Assembly: GCA_965242665.1 (NCBI GenBank)
Contig: OZ251484.1
Location: 868,001 to 932,000, forward strand
Direction: 5' to 3'
DNA length: 64,000 nt
DNA from: VXLM01 sp965242665
GTDB taxonomy: Bacteria; Chloroflexota; Dehalococcoidia; Lucifugimonadales; VXLM01
Under the pieces are notes generated by a model. It worked only from the letters and a program-made list of their open reading frames with translations. It was not told the DNA's origin and ran no database searches. Position numbers and translations under genes: made by a program. Positions 14,922-24,906 of this stretch are shown piece by piece (the first letter of the stretch is position 1; each line of letters opens with the position of its first letter).

Positions 14922-17429
14922 ATGCAAGACTACGAACCACTCGACATTTCCCGTTCATGCAATGCGGGGCCAGAGATTCTTGGCGACAGGGCCGCATCCG
15001 TCCATATCGGCCTTCAATCCTTCCGTGGTCTGCCGTTCATGGTCGGCGGCCTGGCCGGCGGTCTGGGGGGGTACGCGTTCATCGCGCCAACGAAGGACAG
15101 CGGGAGCGTATTCGTCCCGGTCGGCAAGGCGGCCAAACGGGTGCTGTTCGCCCATGCGCTTGTGGAAACCAAGCTGGATCGAGGCGGCCCCCTCGGCGAG
15201 CCGGTCGCGGACTATGTGTTCTACCTCTCCAGCGGGAGGCAGGAGCGGGTGCGAATTCGGGAGCGCTTCGAGATTGGGTCTCATCCCACTTTTCCCCGCG
15301 GAACGCCGGGGGCTCCATACCGGGCGGTTTCCGACGGCGGCGCGGAATTGATGCCCCGCTACGAGGGTGAGTTTGGGGAGGCGGGGCGCCGCCAGACCGA
15401 GGCGACCCAAGCGGCCATGCGTCTCTACTACCTTTGGGCGTGGGAGAATCCCGAACCGGATTCATCCATCGAGACGATAGAGATCGTCCCCGCGGGGATG
15501 CGCTTCTTCATAGCCTCGATCACGTTGGGCCACCTCGACGAGCATCCGTTCCCGCGCGAGGGCCGCAGACCGGTGAGAATTTCGCTCTTGGACGAGACGG
15601 ATGCTTCGAAGCCGTTCGATGTGGGCGTCGAGGTCGACCGCGGGGATGCGACCTACGCATTTCCTCTGCCGCCGGTATCGTCCGACGAATTCATCCAAGC
15701 GCCCTACTCGTGGGGGCAGAAGGACAACGAGACGTCTAGTCCGTCCTACGTAGAGATATCCGCCACGCCTTCCGCGTCGGTAACTGTTACGCAGGAGGGG
15801 GAAGAACTTGGCAAAGTGCGATGGGGCGAATTGGTCGAAACCGGCCGCGCACAGACCGACAAGGTGCGCTTGGAGTTGATCGACCCAGGCAAGAACTGGG
15901 TCCACGTCACCGTCGTGGACGAGGAGACTGGGCGTCCAGTCCCTTGCCGCGTCCACTTCCGGTCTCCGGAAGGCGTGCCCTACCAGCCGCACGGACACCA
16001 CAACCAGGTCAACTCGAATCTGGGTACGTGGCACAACGACGTCGGGGGCGACCTGCGGCTGGGGCAAACGGCGTTTGCCTATATCGATGGGTCGTGTCAA
16101 GGGTGGCTGCCGCGCGGGGAAGTGATCGTCGACGTGTCGCGCGGTTTCGAGTACGAACCGCTCCGAACGAAGGTCGAGATCGAGCCTGGTCAACGCCATC
16201 TGGAACTCCGACTCGCGCGATGGACGAATATGAACGCGCAGGGGTGGTACAGCGGCGATTCGCATGTCCACTTCCTGTCGCCCACGGGGGCGCATCTGGA
16301 GGCGCAGGCGGAAGACCTCGACGTAGTGAACTTGCTTCAGTCGCAATGGGGGAGCCTCTTCACGAATACCGAGGACTTCACCGGATCCCCAAGCGTCTCG
16401 CAGCGAGGCGGCAGCATCGTCTACGTCAGCCAGGAGAATCGTCAACACTTCATGGGACACATGATCCTTTGGGGCCTCAAGAAGCCGGTCATGCCGTGGT
16501 GCACCGATGGATTGGGAGAGGCCGAGATGGGCGGGTCTATGGAGACGACGTTGAGTCATTGGGCGGACGAGGCTCATGCTCAGGGCGGCTTCGTCATCAA
16601 TCCGCATTTTCCGAACCCGAATGGGGAGCCAGCTGCGCTCGTAGCGACCGGGCGCCTCGACGGCATCGAAATGATCCGCCAGACCGAGTTCAACCATATC
16701 GAGTACTACCGATATTTGAATGGCGGGTACCGCCTCCCACTCGTTGGGGGCACCGACAAGATGTCCAGCGACGTCCCGGTCGGCTTGTACCGCACGTATG
16801 CGCGCATCCCAGACGATGAGGAATTCAACTATCACAACTGGTGTCGAAACGTCTCGCGGGGCAGGACGTTCTTGAGCGGCGGCCCTATCATCCACTTCTC
16901 GGTCGACGGACAGCAGATTGGCGATACCGTGTCCATCTCCGGGCCCGGGACGGTGGAAGTCGAGGCGTGGGCGGAGAGCATCTTTCCAATCAATGTCCTC
17001 CAGATCGTGCAAGGCGGAAGGGTGGTCGCCCAGGTGGAGGCTCGGGACGGGGCGCGCCGGTTGGAGCTGAGCGAAAAGCTGCATATCGATCGGCATACGT
17101 GGCTGGCGGCGAGATGCGGCGGTCCGGACTACATGGGGAGCTTCTATCACATCGACGCGATGCAGCGCGGCATGTTCGCGCATACTTCTCCGATCTACGC
17201 GGCCGTTGGCGGCGATTGGGGGATGTTCAGCAAAGAGACCGCTCGATACATGCTGACCTTGATCGAGGGCAGCATCGCCTACATCCGAGAGACGTCCACG
17301 CAGCACTCGCACCCCCACATCACTCACCATCACGGACAGGACGACCATCAGGCGTTCCTCGAACGGCCCTTCCGCGAGGCGCGCCGCGCAATTCGCAACC
17401 GGGCCAAGGAGCTGGGGGTTAGGCTCTAG
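14922..17429 (+). CDS. CehA/McbA-like PHP-superfamily metallohydrolase, copy 1
   Basis: The 835-residue protein has beta-rich N-terminal regions, with a carboxypeptidase-regulatory-like segment near residues 325-430 (VVDEETGRPVPCRVHF). A C-terminal PHP-type metallohydrolase domain begins at GWYSGDSHVHF (His448 and His450 as likely metal ligands). Further likely ligands are in INPHFPNP and GGTDKMSSD. CehA and McbA are carbaryl-type carbamate/ester hydrolases, but natural substrates of most homologues are unknown. It lacks an obvious signal peptide. It is tandem to a second copy of exactly the same length, with a binding lipoprotein after that, which suggests hydrolysis of an imported ester or carbamate. 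Confidence 0.8.
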   Translation: MQDYEPLDISRSCNAGPEILGDRAASVHIGLQSFRGLPFMVGGLAGGLGGYAFIAPTKDSGSVFVPVGKAAKRVLFAHALVETKLDRGGPLGEPVADYVFYLSSGRQERVRIRERFEIGSHPTFPRGTPGAPYRAVSDGGAELMPRYEGEFGEAGRRQTEATQAAMRLYYLWAWENPEPDSSIETIEIVPAGMRFFIASITLGHLDEHPFPREGRRPVRISLLDETDASKPFDVGVEVDRGDATYAFPLPPVSSDEFIQAPYSWGQKDNETSSPSYVEISATPSASVTVTQEGEELGKVRWGELVETGRAQTDKVRLELIDPGKNWVHVTVVDEETGRPVPCRVHFRSPEGVPYQPHGHHNQVNSNLGTWHNDVGGDLRLGQTAFAYIDGSCQGWLPRGEVIVDVSRGFEYEPLRTKVEIEPGQRHLELRLARWTNMNAQGWYSGDSHVHFLSPTGAHLEAQAEDLDVVNLLQSQWGSLFTNTEDFTGSPSVSQRGGSIVYVSQENRQHFMGHMILWGLKKPVMPWCTDGLGEAEMGGSMETTLSHWADEAHAQGGFVINPHFPNPNGEPAALVATGRLDGIEMIRQTEFNHIEYYRYLNGGYRLPLVGGTDKMSSDVPVGLYRTYARIPDDEEFNYHNWCRNVSRGRTFLSGGPIIHFSVDGQQIGDTVSISGPGTVEVEAWAESIFPINVLQIVQGGRVVAQVEARDGARRLELSEKLHIDRHTWLAARCGGPDYMGSFYHIDAMQRGMFAHTSPIYAAVGGDWGMFSKETARYMLTLIEGSIAYIRETSTQHSHPHITHHHGQDDHQAFLERPFREARRAIRNRAKELGVRL

Positions 17430-17500
17430 CGCTCCGCTCGGATGCGGGAAGGCCCCAACAGAGAGGGAGCGACATTCGGTACGGGGGAGAACGGCGAGCA

Positions 17501-20008
17501 ATGGACTACGAAGCGATCGACATATCCGCCTGGTGCAACACCGGCGCGGACTACTTGTCCGAAGAGGATCCGACGATCGGCCGGCAAACTTTCCGCGGGC
17601 TGCCGTTCGTCGTCGGGACGGCCGGCGGCGCGCAAGAGGGGAATTGCTACATCTCGCTTGCAGAGGGTGAGGCGCCGGTGACCGTCCCGATCCGCAAGAC
17701 CGCCCGGCATATCATCTTCGCCCACCGACAGATGGACACGAACCAGACCGCCAACGGTCCGGTTGGGATTACGGTCGCGCACTATGTGGTGCGAACGGAG
17801 GGGCATTCGCCGATTACCGTGCCTATTCGAGAGCGGTACGAGATCAGCGTGGTTGGCGACCGGCGCGGAATATCGCGGTTTGGGGTCGGGTTCCCGTATC
17901 TTGCGGTTCCGGACTGTGGAGATACGTTGATGCCGCGGTACGAGGGCCGATTCGACTTGGCCGGCAGGCGTCAGACCGAGGCCGTCCACGCGCAGCCTGC
18001 TTGGTACTGGCTATGGGCGTGGCGGAACCCGAACCCCGACCGCGTCATCGAGTCCATCGAGTTCGCGCCTCACAGCCCTCGCTTCATCGTCGCCGGCATA
18101 ACCCTGGGGCATCTGGACGAGCATCCGTTCTCCCGGGAAGCAAGGCGGCCGGTGCGCGTATCGCTCAAGGATCCTCTTCGAGCCGATCGTCCCTTCGACC
18201 TGGATGTCTCCATCGATCGGGGCGAGATGACGTATGTCCATCCGCTCCCTGGACAATCGTCGGATGAGTTTCTGTCTGACTCGTACAAGGGATTCGGGCA
18301 AGAGCAGAATGAGAAGTCGAGCCCCGCATACGTCGAGATTTCCGGCATTCACTCGGCAACGGTGGATATTTTGCAGGGCGGGCAGAAGATCGACAGCGTC
18401 AACTGGGGCGACGTGCGTGCGCAGGGTTCTGCGGAGACCGACAAGGTGCGCGTCGAGTTGATCGAGCCGGGCAAGAACTGGGTGCGGGTCAAGGTAGTCG
18501 ACGATCAGACCGGGCTGCCGATACCGTGCCGCGTTCACTTTCGGTCGCCCGAAGGCGTTCCGTATCAGCCGCACGGCCACCACGACCAGGTCAACTCGAA
18601 TCTGGACACATGGCACATCGACGTGGGCGGGGATCTGCGCTTGGGCCAGATTACGTATGCGTACATAGACGGGGCAGCGCAAGGGTGGCTCCCCAGGGGT
18701 GAGGTGATCGTGGACGCGGCGCGCGGATACGAATACGACCCGTTGCGAGCCAAGGTGCGAATCGCGCCCGGACAGCAGGATCTCGAACTGCGCCTCAAGC
18801 GGTGGATAGACATGAACGCGCGCGGGTGGTACTCCGGCGATTCGCATGTTCACTTCCTCTCCACGCAGGGCAGCCATCTGGAATCGCAGGCGGAAGACGT
18901 GAACGTCGTCAACCTCTTGCAATCGCAGTGGGGGAGCCTCTTTACCAACGTCGAAGACTTCACCGGCCGCCCCAGCATAACCCGCCAAGGCGACAATATC
19001 GTGTACACGTCTCAAGAGAACCGGCAACACTTCATGGGGCACATGATCTTGTGGGGACTCAAGAAGCCGGTAATGCCCTTCTGCTCCGACGGCCCTGCAG
19101 AAGCGGAGGTGGGAGGGCCGATGGAGACGACGTTGAGCCACTGGGCGGACGAGGCTCACGCTCAGGGGGGATACGTAATCAATCCGCACTTTCCGCATCC
19201 GAACGGGGAGCCGGCCGCGCTCATCGCTACCGGACGACTCGACGGCGTCGAGATGATAATGCAGCAAGACTTTTGGCACGGCGAATGGTACCGCTACCTC
19301 AACTGCGGCTATCGGCTTCCTCTCATCGGAGGCACGGACAAGATGTCCAGCGACGTTCCTGTTGGAATGTACCGCACGTACGTCCGTATTCCAGACGACG
19401 AGGAGTTTACCTACGAGGCCTGGTGCAGGAATGCCGCCAAGGGACGCACCATGCTCAGCGGGGGGCCGATCATCCAATGCAGCGTGGAGGGGAGAGACGT
19501 TGGAGACACCATCGACCTGCCTGGGCCGGGCACGGTGGAAGTGTCTGCCTGGGCCGAGAGCGTCGTTCCGATGTCTCGGTTGGAGATCGTTCGGAATGGC
19601 CGCGTGGTCGCCGCTTCCGAGTCGGCGACGCCGACGAGGAGGCTCCGAATCGACGAGTCAATCAGGATCGACGGCAACTCGTGGCTGGCGGCCAGGGCCG
19701 GCGGGCCGGGGTATTACGGGTATACCCATTACGACGTTTGGCGGCGTGGGATATTCGCTCATACCTCTCCGATATACGTTTCCGTTGGCGGGCCGTGGAG
19801 GATGTTCGACGCGGAGACTGCCCAGTACATGTTGACGCTCATTGACGGAGCCATGACCTACGTCGAGAATAGCTCGCGCCAGCACGCGCATGGGTACGTT
19901 ACCCATCACCATGGAGAGGATGATCATCTCGGTTTTCTCAAACGTCCACTCATCGAAGCCCGCCAGTCCGTCCAGAAGCGAATCCGAGAATGGGGGGAAA
20001 TTGGCTAG
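17501..20008 (+). CDS. CehA/McbA-like PHP-superfamily metallohydrolase, copy 2
   Basis: This paralogue of the preceding gene is also 835 residues long and aligns throughout without large gaps. It shares GWYSGDSHVHFLS, DFTG, ENRQHFMGHMILWGLKKPV, INPHFPHPNGEPAAL and GGTDKMSSDVPVG. The most divergent stretch is the N-terminal 300 residues, which may set substrate or partner choice. A His-rich tail (HAHGYVTHHHGEDDH) is conserved in both copies and may be metal-related. The two copies probably arose by an old tandem duplication, as they have clearly diverged. The gene ends 88 bp before the binding lipoprotein. Confidence 0.8.
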   Translation: MDYEAIDISAWCNTGADYLSEEDPTIGRQTFRGLPFVVGTAGGAQEGNCYISLAEGEAPVTVPIRKTARHIIFAHRQMDTNQTANGPVGITVAHYVVRTEGHSPITVPIRERYEISVVGDRRGISRFGVGFPYLAVPDCGDTLMPRYEGRFDLAGRRQTEAVHAQPAWYWLWAWRNPNPDRVIESIEFAPHSPRFIVAGITLGHLDEHPFSREARRPVRVSLKDPLRADRPFDLDVSIDRGEMTYVHPLPGQSSDEFLSDSYKGFGQEQNEKSSPAYVEISGIHSATVDILQGGQKIDSVNWGDVRAQGSAETDKVRVELIEPGKNWVRVKVVDDQTGLPIPCRVHFRSPEGVPYQPHGHHDQVNSNLDTWHIDVGGDLRLGQITYAYIDGAAQGWLPRGEVIVDAARGYEYDPLRAKVRIAPGQQDLELRLKRWIDMNARGWYSGDSHVHFLSTQGSHLESQAEDVNVVNLLQSQWGSLFTNVEDFTGRPSITRQGDNIVYTSQENRQHFMGHMILWGLKKPVMPFCSDGPAEAEVGGPMETTLSHWADEAHAQGGYVINPHFPHPNGEPAALIATGRLDGVEMIMQQDFWHGEWYRYLNCGYRLPLIGGTDKMSSDVPVGMYRTYVRIPDDEEFTYEAWCRNAAKGRTMLSGGPIIQCSVEGRDVGDTIDLPGPGTVEVSAWAESVVPMSRLEIVRNGRVVAASESATPTRRLRIDESIRIDGNSWLAARAGGPGYYGYTHYDVWRRGIFAHTSPIYVSVGGPWRMFDAETAQYMLTLIDGAMTYVENSSRQHAHGYVTHHHGEDDHLGFLKRPLIEARQSVQKRIREWGEIG

Positions 20009-20096
20009 CCCTAATCACACCCATGGGTCGAGCATCGGAATTCGTGCGAAACCATAGGATAATTCAGCAAAGGCGCTCAAGATTAGGAGGGAAGCA

Positions 20097-21404
20097 ATGT
20101 TCGAGAACCGTTCGTCTATTTTGGTCATCGCGGCAGTATCTGTGGCGTTGGCGGCTGCGGCGCTCTCGTGCGGGTCTAGCGGCCAGGGGACCGATGACTC
20201 CGCGCAGACCGATTCAGGAGGTGAGATAGTCATCGGGCACATCGCGCCCTTTACTGGTTCGCTTGCTCACTTTGGCCAACCGGGCAGCAATGGGACCGAC
20301 CTCGCCGTCCAACACGTCAACGATGCCGGGGGCGTAGCTGGCGCGAACCTGAGGGTCGTACACCGAGACACAGGAACGGACCCTTCGCAGGGCGCGGCCG
20401 AGGCTCTCTCGCTGGTGAATGACGAGAACGCGGTGGCCATCGTGGGAGGCATCTCCAGCGCGGTGACTATAGCCGTTGCCGAGTCGGCAGCCATTCCACA
20501 TGGGCGCTTGCAGATATCGCCCGCTTCTACTTCCCCTGCAATCACTGGGTTGGAGGATGACGACCTGCTCTTCCGCACGACGGTATCCGATACTGCGCAG
20601 GGCATCGTACTGGCAAGCCTGGCCGACAGCGAAGGATACGACACCGCTGCGGTCATCTTCATCGACAACGCATACGGACAAGGACTTGCAGACCAATTCG
20701 CAGAAACATTTGCGGTACTGGGCGGAACAGTCACGAGCAAAGCGTCGCACGGGGAAGCCCCGCCCTCCTACACGTCTTTGGTCGAGCAAGCCATGAGTGA
20801 AAAACCGGACGTGTTGGTGTCGGTCAGCTATCCTGGCCAGGCCGAGGACTACATTCCCGAATTTGTGCAGGCGGGGTATGAGGGCGACTTCCTGTTCACC
20901 AGCGCACTCAAGGCTCCGGAAGTGGCGGCTGCCGTTCAAGAAGCCGGCCTCGAAGGTATACTAGGCACCAGCCCGGGGGCTCCCGATACTCCCTCCCTTC
21001 AGGCATTCAATGGATCCTATGTCATGGCCTATGGGGAACCGCCGCAGCATCGAGGCGTGGCGGGCTCCTACGACGCTGTGGTGTTGATCGCGCTGGCCGC
21101 GGCCAAGGCTGGCGGCGCTGATGACCCGCGCGCGGTCCGCGACGCGCTCCGAGAAGTGGCGGGACCGCCAGGTGAAAAGGTCGGCGCAGGTGCGGAAGGA
21201 GTCAAGAGGGCTCTGATGCTCATCGCCGATGGGGTCGATATCGACTATGAGGGAGCGGCGGGATCGGTCGACTTCGATGAGAACGGCGATGTGAGCGGCC
21301 CTATAGAGGTCTGGAGGGTCGAGGGCGGCGAGATACGATCCACGGGCAGGTTCGAGTTCCCGTATGTCCCGGGGGACTCCAACACGGGCCCGACCGCATG
21401 GTGA
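20097..21404 (+). CDS. LivJ-type ABC substrate-binding lipoprotein, copy 1
   Basis: The 435-residue protein is a periplasmic-binding-protein type I receptor of the branched-chain amino acid family. A lipoprotein signal ends in ALSC (Cys25), so the mature protein is membrane-tethered outside the cell. The core begins IVIGHIAPFTGSLAHFG and includes GGISSAVTIAVAESAAIPH and VYSYPGQAEDY-like segments typical of LivJ. No LivHMGF genes are nearby. It follows the hydrolase pair, so it probably captures a substrate or product of that pathway. A second paralogue lies at 32416-33705. Confidence 0.85.
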   Translation: MFENRSSILVIAAVSVALAAAALSCGSSGQGTDDSAQTDSGGEIVIGHIAPFTGSLAHFGQPGSNGTDLAVQHVNDAGGVAGANLRVVHRDTGTDPSQGAAEALSLVNDENAVAIVGGISSAVTIAVAESAAIPHGRLQISPASTSPAITGLEDDDLLFRTTVSDTAQGIVLASLADSEGYDTAAVIFIDNAYGQGLADQFAETFAVLGGTVTSKASHGEAPPSYTSLVEQAMSEKPDVLVSVSYPGQAEDYIPEFVQAGYEGDFLFTSALKAPEVAAAVQEAGLEGILGTSPGAPDTPSLQAFNGSYVMAYGEPPQHRGVAGSYDAVVLIALAAAKAGGADDPRAVRDALREVAGPPGEKVGAGAEGVKRALMLIADGVDIDYEGAAGSVDFDENGDVSGPIEVWRVEGGEIRSTGRFEFPYVPGDSNTGPTAW

Positions 21405-21477
21405 AATCGCGGACGATGCGCGAGGGGGCTTGTCCAAGGGCGTCATCCGCCGGAGTGATGCGGGCGGCGTGATCCGG

Positions 21478-21915
21478 TTAGGCCTCCGCGTGCACCCTGA
21501 TGCAGTCGAAGAACTGCCCAACGAGCGCCTTCGCAGCGCCGGTCATCAGGCGTTGTCCGACCCGCGCTACGATCCCGGTTATCTGGGCGTTTCCCTGGAA
21601 CCGCACCTCGGATCCGCCGTCTGTCTCAACCAGCGTCATGACTCCCTCGCCTTTGATCGTCGTGCCGGATCCTTTCCCCTCGACCCGCATGGTATATCCA
21701 TCGTGCGGGCGTTTGTCGACGACTGCGACTGTCGCCTTGTACGTGCCGGAGACCGCTCCAACCCCAGCTTTGAGCAAGACTTCGTACTTATCTTCGGACA
21801 CTGGTCGGAACTCTTGGCAGCCGGGTATACATGAGGCCAACACTGCGGGGTCGAGCAGGGTATCCCATAGCTTGCGTTGGCTGGCGGCGAACGAATACGT
21901 CCCCTCGAATCTCAT
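21478..21915 (-). CDS. CoxG-like SRPBCC protein
   Basis: The 145-residue protein belongs to the CoxG family of the START/SRPBCC fold. CoxG takes part in membrane anchoring or maturation of aerobic CO dehydrogenase, but homologues also accompany other molybdenum hydroxylases or stand alone. Visible family features are the start MRFEGTYSFAASQRKLW, the LLDPAVLASCIPGC motif and FQGNAQITGIVARVGQRL. The usual C-terminal membrane extension is absent. It converges on the LivJ-type gene (73-bp gap). No CoxL, CoxM or CoxS gene is present here, so its function is uncertain. Confidence 0.8.
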   Translation of the reverse strand: MRFEGTYSFAASQRKLWDTLLDPAVLASCIPGCQEFRPVSEDKYEVLLKAGVGAVSGTYKATVAVVDKRPHDGYTMRVEGKGSGTTIKGEGVMTLVETDGGSEVRFQGNAQITGIVARVGQRLMTGAAKALVGQFFDCIRVHAEA

Positions 21916-22176
21916 ATGCGCGCATCCTATCCACTTGTAGTCCTCTTAATCTATCATGTTCGTAAACCATGGTGAAACGCCGGGACGACTTCGTTTCCGT
22001 TTGCTTTTTGCGGTATGACGTGATTGGTGACCCCGCGCAAGATAGACAATGCGTTCCCATCCAAGGGTGTCTAAGATTGCCCTGCCGATAGAGCAACCGC
22101 AGATGCGGGGGGCGTGTTTTGCAACGGCGCGGGGGTGTGGCATAATTCGGTTGGAGTTTCTTGGGGAGGCCGAGTT

Positions 22177-23577
22177 GTGAGCATTGCGGTCGGAAATACG
22201 AGGCGGCTCGACTATGACGGGGCGGTGCGGCGTGCGATGGGCTTGGCGGATTTCGAGCGCGGGACGCATAGTCCAGGTCATTCGACGTTTCACTTGGAGC
22301 GGATCGCTTGCTTGCTCGATCGGCTGGGCAATCCGCATTGGGATACGCGCACGTTACACGTTGCTGGGACGAAGGGGAAGGGGAGCACGGCGGCGATGGC
22401 GGCGTCTATGCTGTCGGCTGGAGGGATGAAGGTTGGGTTGTACACGTCGCCATCCTTGCATTCGGTGACCGAGCGGATTCGCGTTGGGATGGATCCGATT
22501 GCGCGGGAGGACTTTGCGGATTTGGTGAATCGGATGTGGGGAGAGGTCGAGTGGACGGGTGAACGAGGGGGGTACGGCCCGTTGACGTTCTTCGAGTTCA
22601 TGACTGCGTTGGCCTTCGTGCACTTCAAGGAAGTCGGGGCTGATTTTCAGGTTATCGAGACTGGACTGGGAGGGCGGCTGGACGCGACGAATGTGGTTCG
22701 TCCGGATGTGTGCGTCATCACGTCGATTAGTTTGGATCACGTGTCGGTGTTGGGAGACACGTTGTCGTCGATCGCGGCGGAGAAGGGAGGGATCATCAAG
22801 CGGGGGGTTCCTGTCGTCGTGGCGCCGCAAGATATGGAGGCGATGGGGGTAATTCGACGGATTGCGTTGGAACGCGACTCGCCGGTTGTGGATGTTCTGC
22901 GGGAGATGTCGTGGGAGCATCGGAGGGCGGGTTTGGATGGGCAGTCGTTCGTAGTGGATGGGTTGGGGGATGTCTACGAGGTGGATCTTCCGCTCGTGGG
23001 TTCGTATCAGCAGGAGAATGCGGCGGCGGCGATTGCGGCGGTAGAGACGTTGAAGGAGGGGGGCGTTGCTCTGTCGAAGTCGAGTATCATCGAGGGGCTG
23101 CGGGGCGTTCGATGGCCTGGCCGGTTTCAGACGCTGGCGAGAGAGGGCGCGTTGGTCGTGGTAGACGGAGCTCATAACCCGTACTCGATGCGGCGTTTCG
23201 TGGAAGCGCTGCGGGAACATGTCCGGTTCGAGCACGCGCTGGTAGTGTTTGGGTCTGTCGGGGGGCACAGTGCGGAGGGGATGTTGGAGGAGTTGGCGGT
23301 TCTCGATCCGACGGTGATTGCGGTACAGTCGAGGCATCCAAAGGCTGCGTCCGTCGAGGAGATTGCGGCTGCGGCGAGATCGGCCGGCTTGTCCACGGCG
23401 ATGGAGTCTGGGGGAGTTGGCGAGGCCGCGCGGCGGGCGCTGGGCAGGGCAAACGACGGCGATGTGGTATTGGGCACGGGATCGCTCTCCGTGGTGGGGG
23501 AAATGATCGAGGCATTCGAGGGCGTCGCGCCGGAGACGTACCCATACTTGAAGGGAGTACAGCGCAATGAGCGATGA
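22177..23577 (+). CDS. folC: Folylpolyglutamate/dihydrofolate synthase
   Basis: FolC adds glutamate to dihydropteroate and/or reduced folates using ATP. The GTG at 22177 is chosen because GGGGAGG ends 7 bp upstream; an earlier in-frame codon at 22114 lacks such a signal. The 466-residue product has the Mur-ligase-type P-loop AGTKGKGST (63-71). It also has ETGLGGRLDATN, the second ATP-site segment SLDHVSVLGDTLSSIAAEK, and VVVDGAHNPYSMRRF in the C-terminal domain. Its 3' end overlaps the fabF start by 11 bp, so the two genes are probably translationally coupled. Confidence 0.92.
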   Translation: MSIAVGNTRRLDYDGAVRRAMGLADFERGTHSPGHSTFHLERIACLLDRLGNPHWDTRTLHVAGTKGKGSTAAMAASMLSAGGMKVGLYTSPSLHSVTERIRVGMDPIAREDFADLVNRMWGEVEWTGERGGYGPLTFFEFMTALAFVHFKEVGADFQVIETGLGGRLDATNVVRPDVCVITSISLDHVSVLGDTLSSIAAEKGGIIKRGVPVVVAPQDMEAMGVIRRIALERDSPVVDVLREMSWEHRRAGLDGQSFVVDGLGDVYEVDLPLVGSYQQENAAAAIAAVETLKEGGVALSKSSIIEGLRGVRWPGRFQTLAREGALVVVDGAHNPYSMRRFVEALREHVRFEHALVVFGSVGGHSAEGMLEELAVLDPTVIAVQSRHPKAASVEEIAAAARSAGLSTAMESGGVGEAARRALGRANDGDVVLGTGSLSVVGEMIEAFEGVAPETYPYLKGVQRNER

Positions 23578-24826
23578 GGATGGACGGATGAGACGGGTTG
23601 TCGTCACGGGGATGGGCGTCGTGAGTCCGCTTGGGTCTTCGGTGGACGAGTTTTGGGGAGGACTTGTGGAGGGGAGGTCGGGGATTGGGCCGATCACCCT
23701 GGCGGACACGTCGAGCTTTCCGAGCAAGATCGCGGGGGAAGTGTCCGATTTCGATCCGACGCAGTATATGGACAGGCGCCAAGCGCGGCGCATGGCGAGG
23801 TTTTCGCAGCTTGCGGTGGCGGCCGCGGGCATGGCCATCGAGGACGCCGGAATCGATCTGTCGAAGGAGGACGAGGACCGGGTGGGAATCGTGATGGGGA
23901 ACGGAAACGGGGGTTTTCCCACGACGGAGGAGAACGCGAGGACGTTGGTCAAGCGCGGGGGAATGAAGACCAGTCCGTACTTCATTCCGATGATCTTGCC
24001 GAATATGGCGGCTGCGAATGTTAGCCGCGCGTATGGGATCAAGGGGTATACGTCGACCATCATTACTGCGTGCGCGGCGGGCACGCAGGGGGTTGGAGAG
24101 GCGGTTGAGGTGGTTCGCAGGGGGACGGCGGACGTGATGTTTGGGGGAGGCTGCGAGGCGGGCATTTGCGAGCTTGGGCTTGGGGGGTTCAATACTATCC
24201 ATGCGTTGTCTCGGTTTCAGGGGGATCCGTCGTTGGCGAGCCGTCCGTTCGATGCGGAGCGGGATGGGTTCGTTCCTGCGGAGGGAGCTGGGGTTCTCGT
24301 CTTGGAGAGTCTGGAGCACGCCCTGGATCGCGGGGCGAACATTCTCGCGGAGATGCTGGGGCAGGGGGTTTCGTCGGACGCTTACCATGCTGTGCAGCCT
24401 GAGGAGAATGGGGCCGGGGCCGCGCGGGCAATCAAGTTCGCGCTTGCGAATGCGCGAATCGCGCCGGACGAGGTGGACTACATCAACGCACACGGCACAT
24501 CGACGCCGTTGAACGACTTGGCGGAAACGCTGGCTATCAAGCGGGCGTTTGGTCGGCGCGCGTATGAGGTTCCGATCAGTTCGACGAAGTCGATGATTGG
24601 TCATGCGCTCGGAGCCGCAGGGGCGATCGAGGCGATTGCGTCGGTGGCTACCATTCTCAACGGAGAGATTCACCCGACCATCAACCACAAGCATCCGGAC
24701 CCGGAATGCGACCTCGATTACGTGCCCAACACTGCGCGCAAGCAGGGAGTGGATACGGTCTTATCGAACAGCTTTGGCTTTGGCGGGCAAAACGCGGTGC
24801 TGGTGATGCGCCGGTTCGATGAGTAG
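23567..24826 (+). CDS. fabF: Beta-ketoacyl-ACP synthase II
   Basis: FabF elongates acyl-ACP with malonyl-ACP in type II fatty-acid synthesis. The 419-residue protein has the Cys-His-His triad: Cys169 in TACAAGTQ, His309 in NAHGTSTPLND and His346 in GHALGAAGAIEA. It also has the C-terminal SNSFGFGGQNAVLV motif. Its ATG overlaps the end of folC. A second in-frame ATG at 23588 would give a more standard N-terminus (MRRVVVTGMGVVSPLG), but the first has a GGGAG signal at good spacing. No acpP, fabD or fabG gene is adjacent. Confidence 0.93.
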   Translation: MSDEDGRMRRVVVTGMGVVSPLGSSVDEFWGGLVEGRSGIGPITLADTSSFPSKIAGEVSDFDPTQYMDRRQARRMARFSQLAVAAAGMAIEDAGIDLSKEDEDRVGIVMGNGNGGFPTTEENARTLVKRGGMKTSPYFIPMILPNMAAANVSRAYGIKGYTSTIITACAAGTQGVGEAVEVVRRGTADVMFGGGCEAGICELGLGGFNTIHALSRFQGDPSLASRPFDAERDGFVPAEGAGVLVLESLEHALDRGANILAEMLGQGVSSDAYHAVQPEENGAGAARAIKFALANARIAPDEVDYINAHGTSTPLNDLAETLAIKRAFGRRAYEVPISSTKSMIGHALGAAGAIEAIASVATILNGEIHPTINHKHPDPECDLDYVPNTARKQGVDTVLSNSFGFGGQNAVLVMRRFDE

Positions 24827-24906
24827 CCGGGCATGGGGACTCGCGCAGAATTCGAGGGTACGGAGACCGGTTGCGGGCATTCGCCGAATCGAGTGCATCG
24901 CGCAGG

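Noticed and set aside
15462..17501. 679-codon open frame antisense to the first CehA/McbA-like gene
   Set aside because: It is a shadow caused by high GC at third codon positions; a similar shadow runs antisense to the second copy.
22354..24694. Long antisense frames across folC and fabF
   Set aside because: Both sense genes have complete catalytic motifs; the antisense products are low-complexity Arg/Pro-rich.
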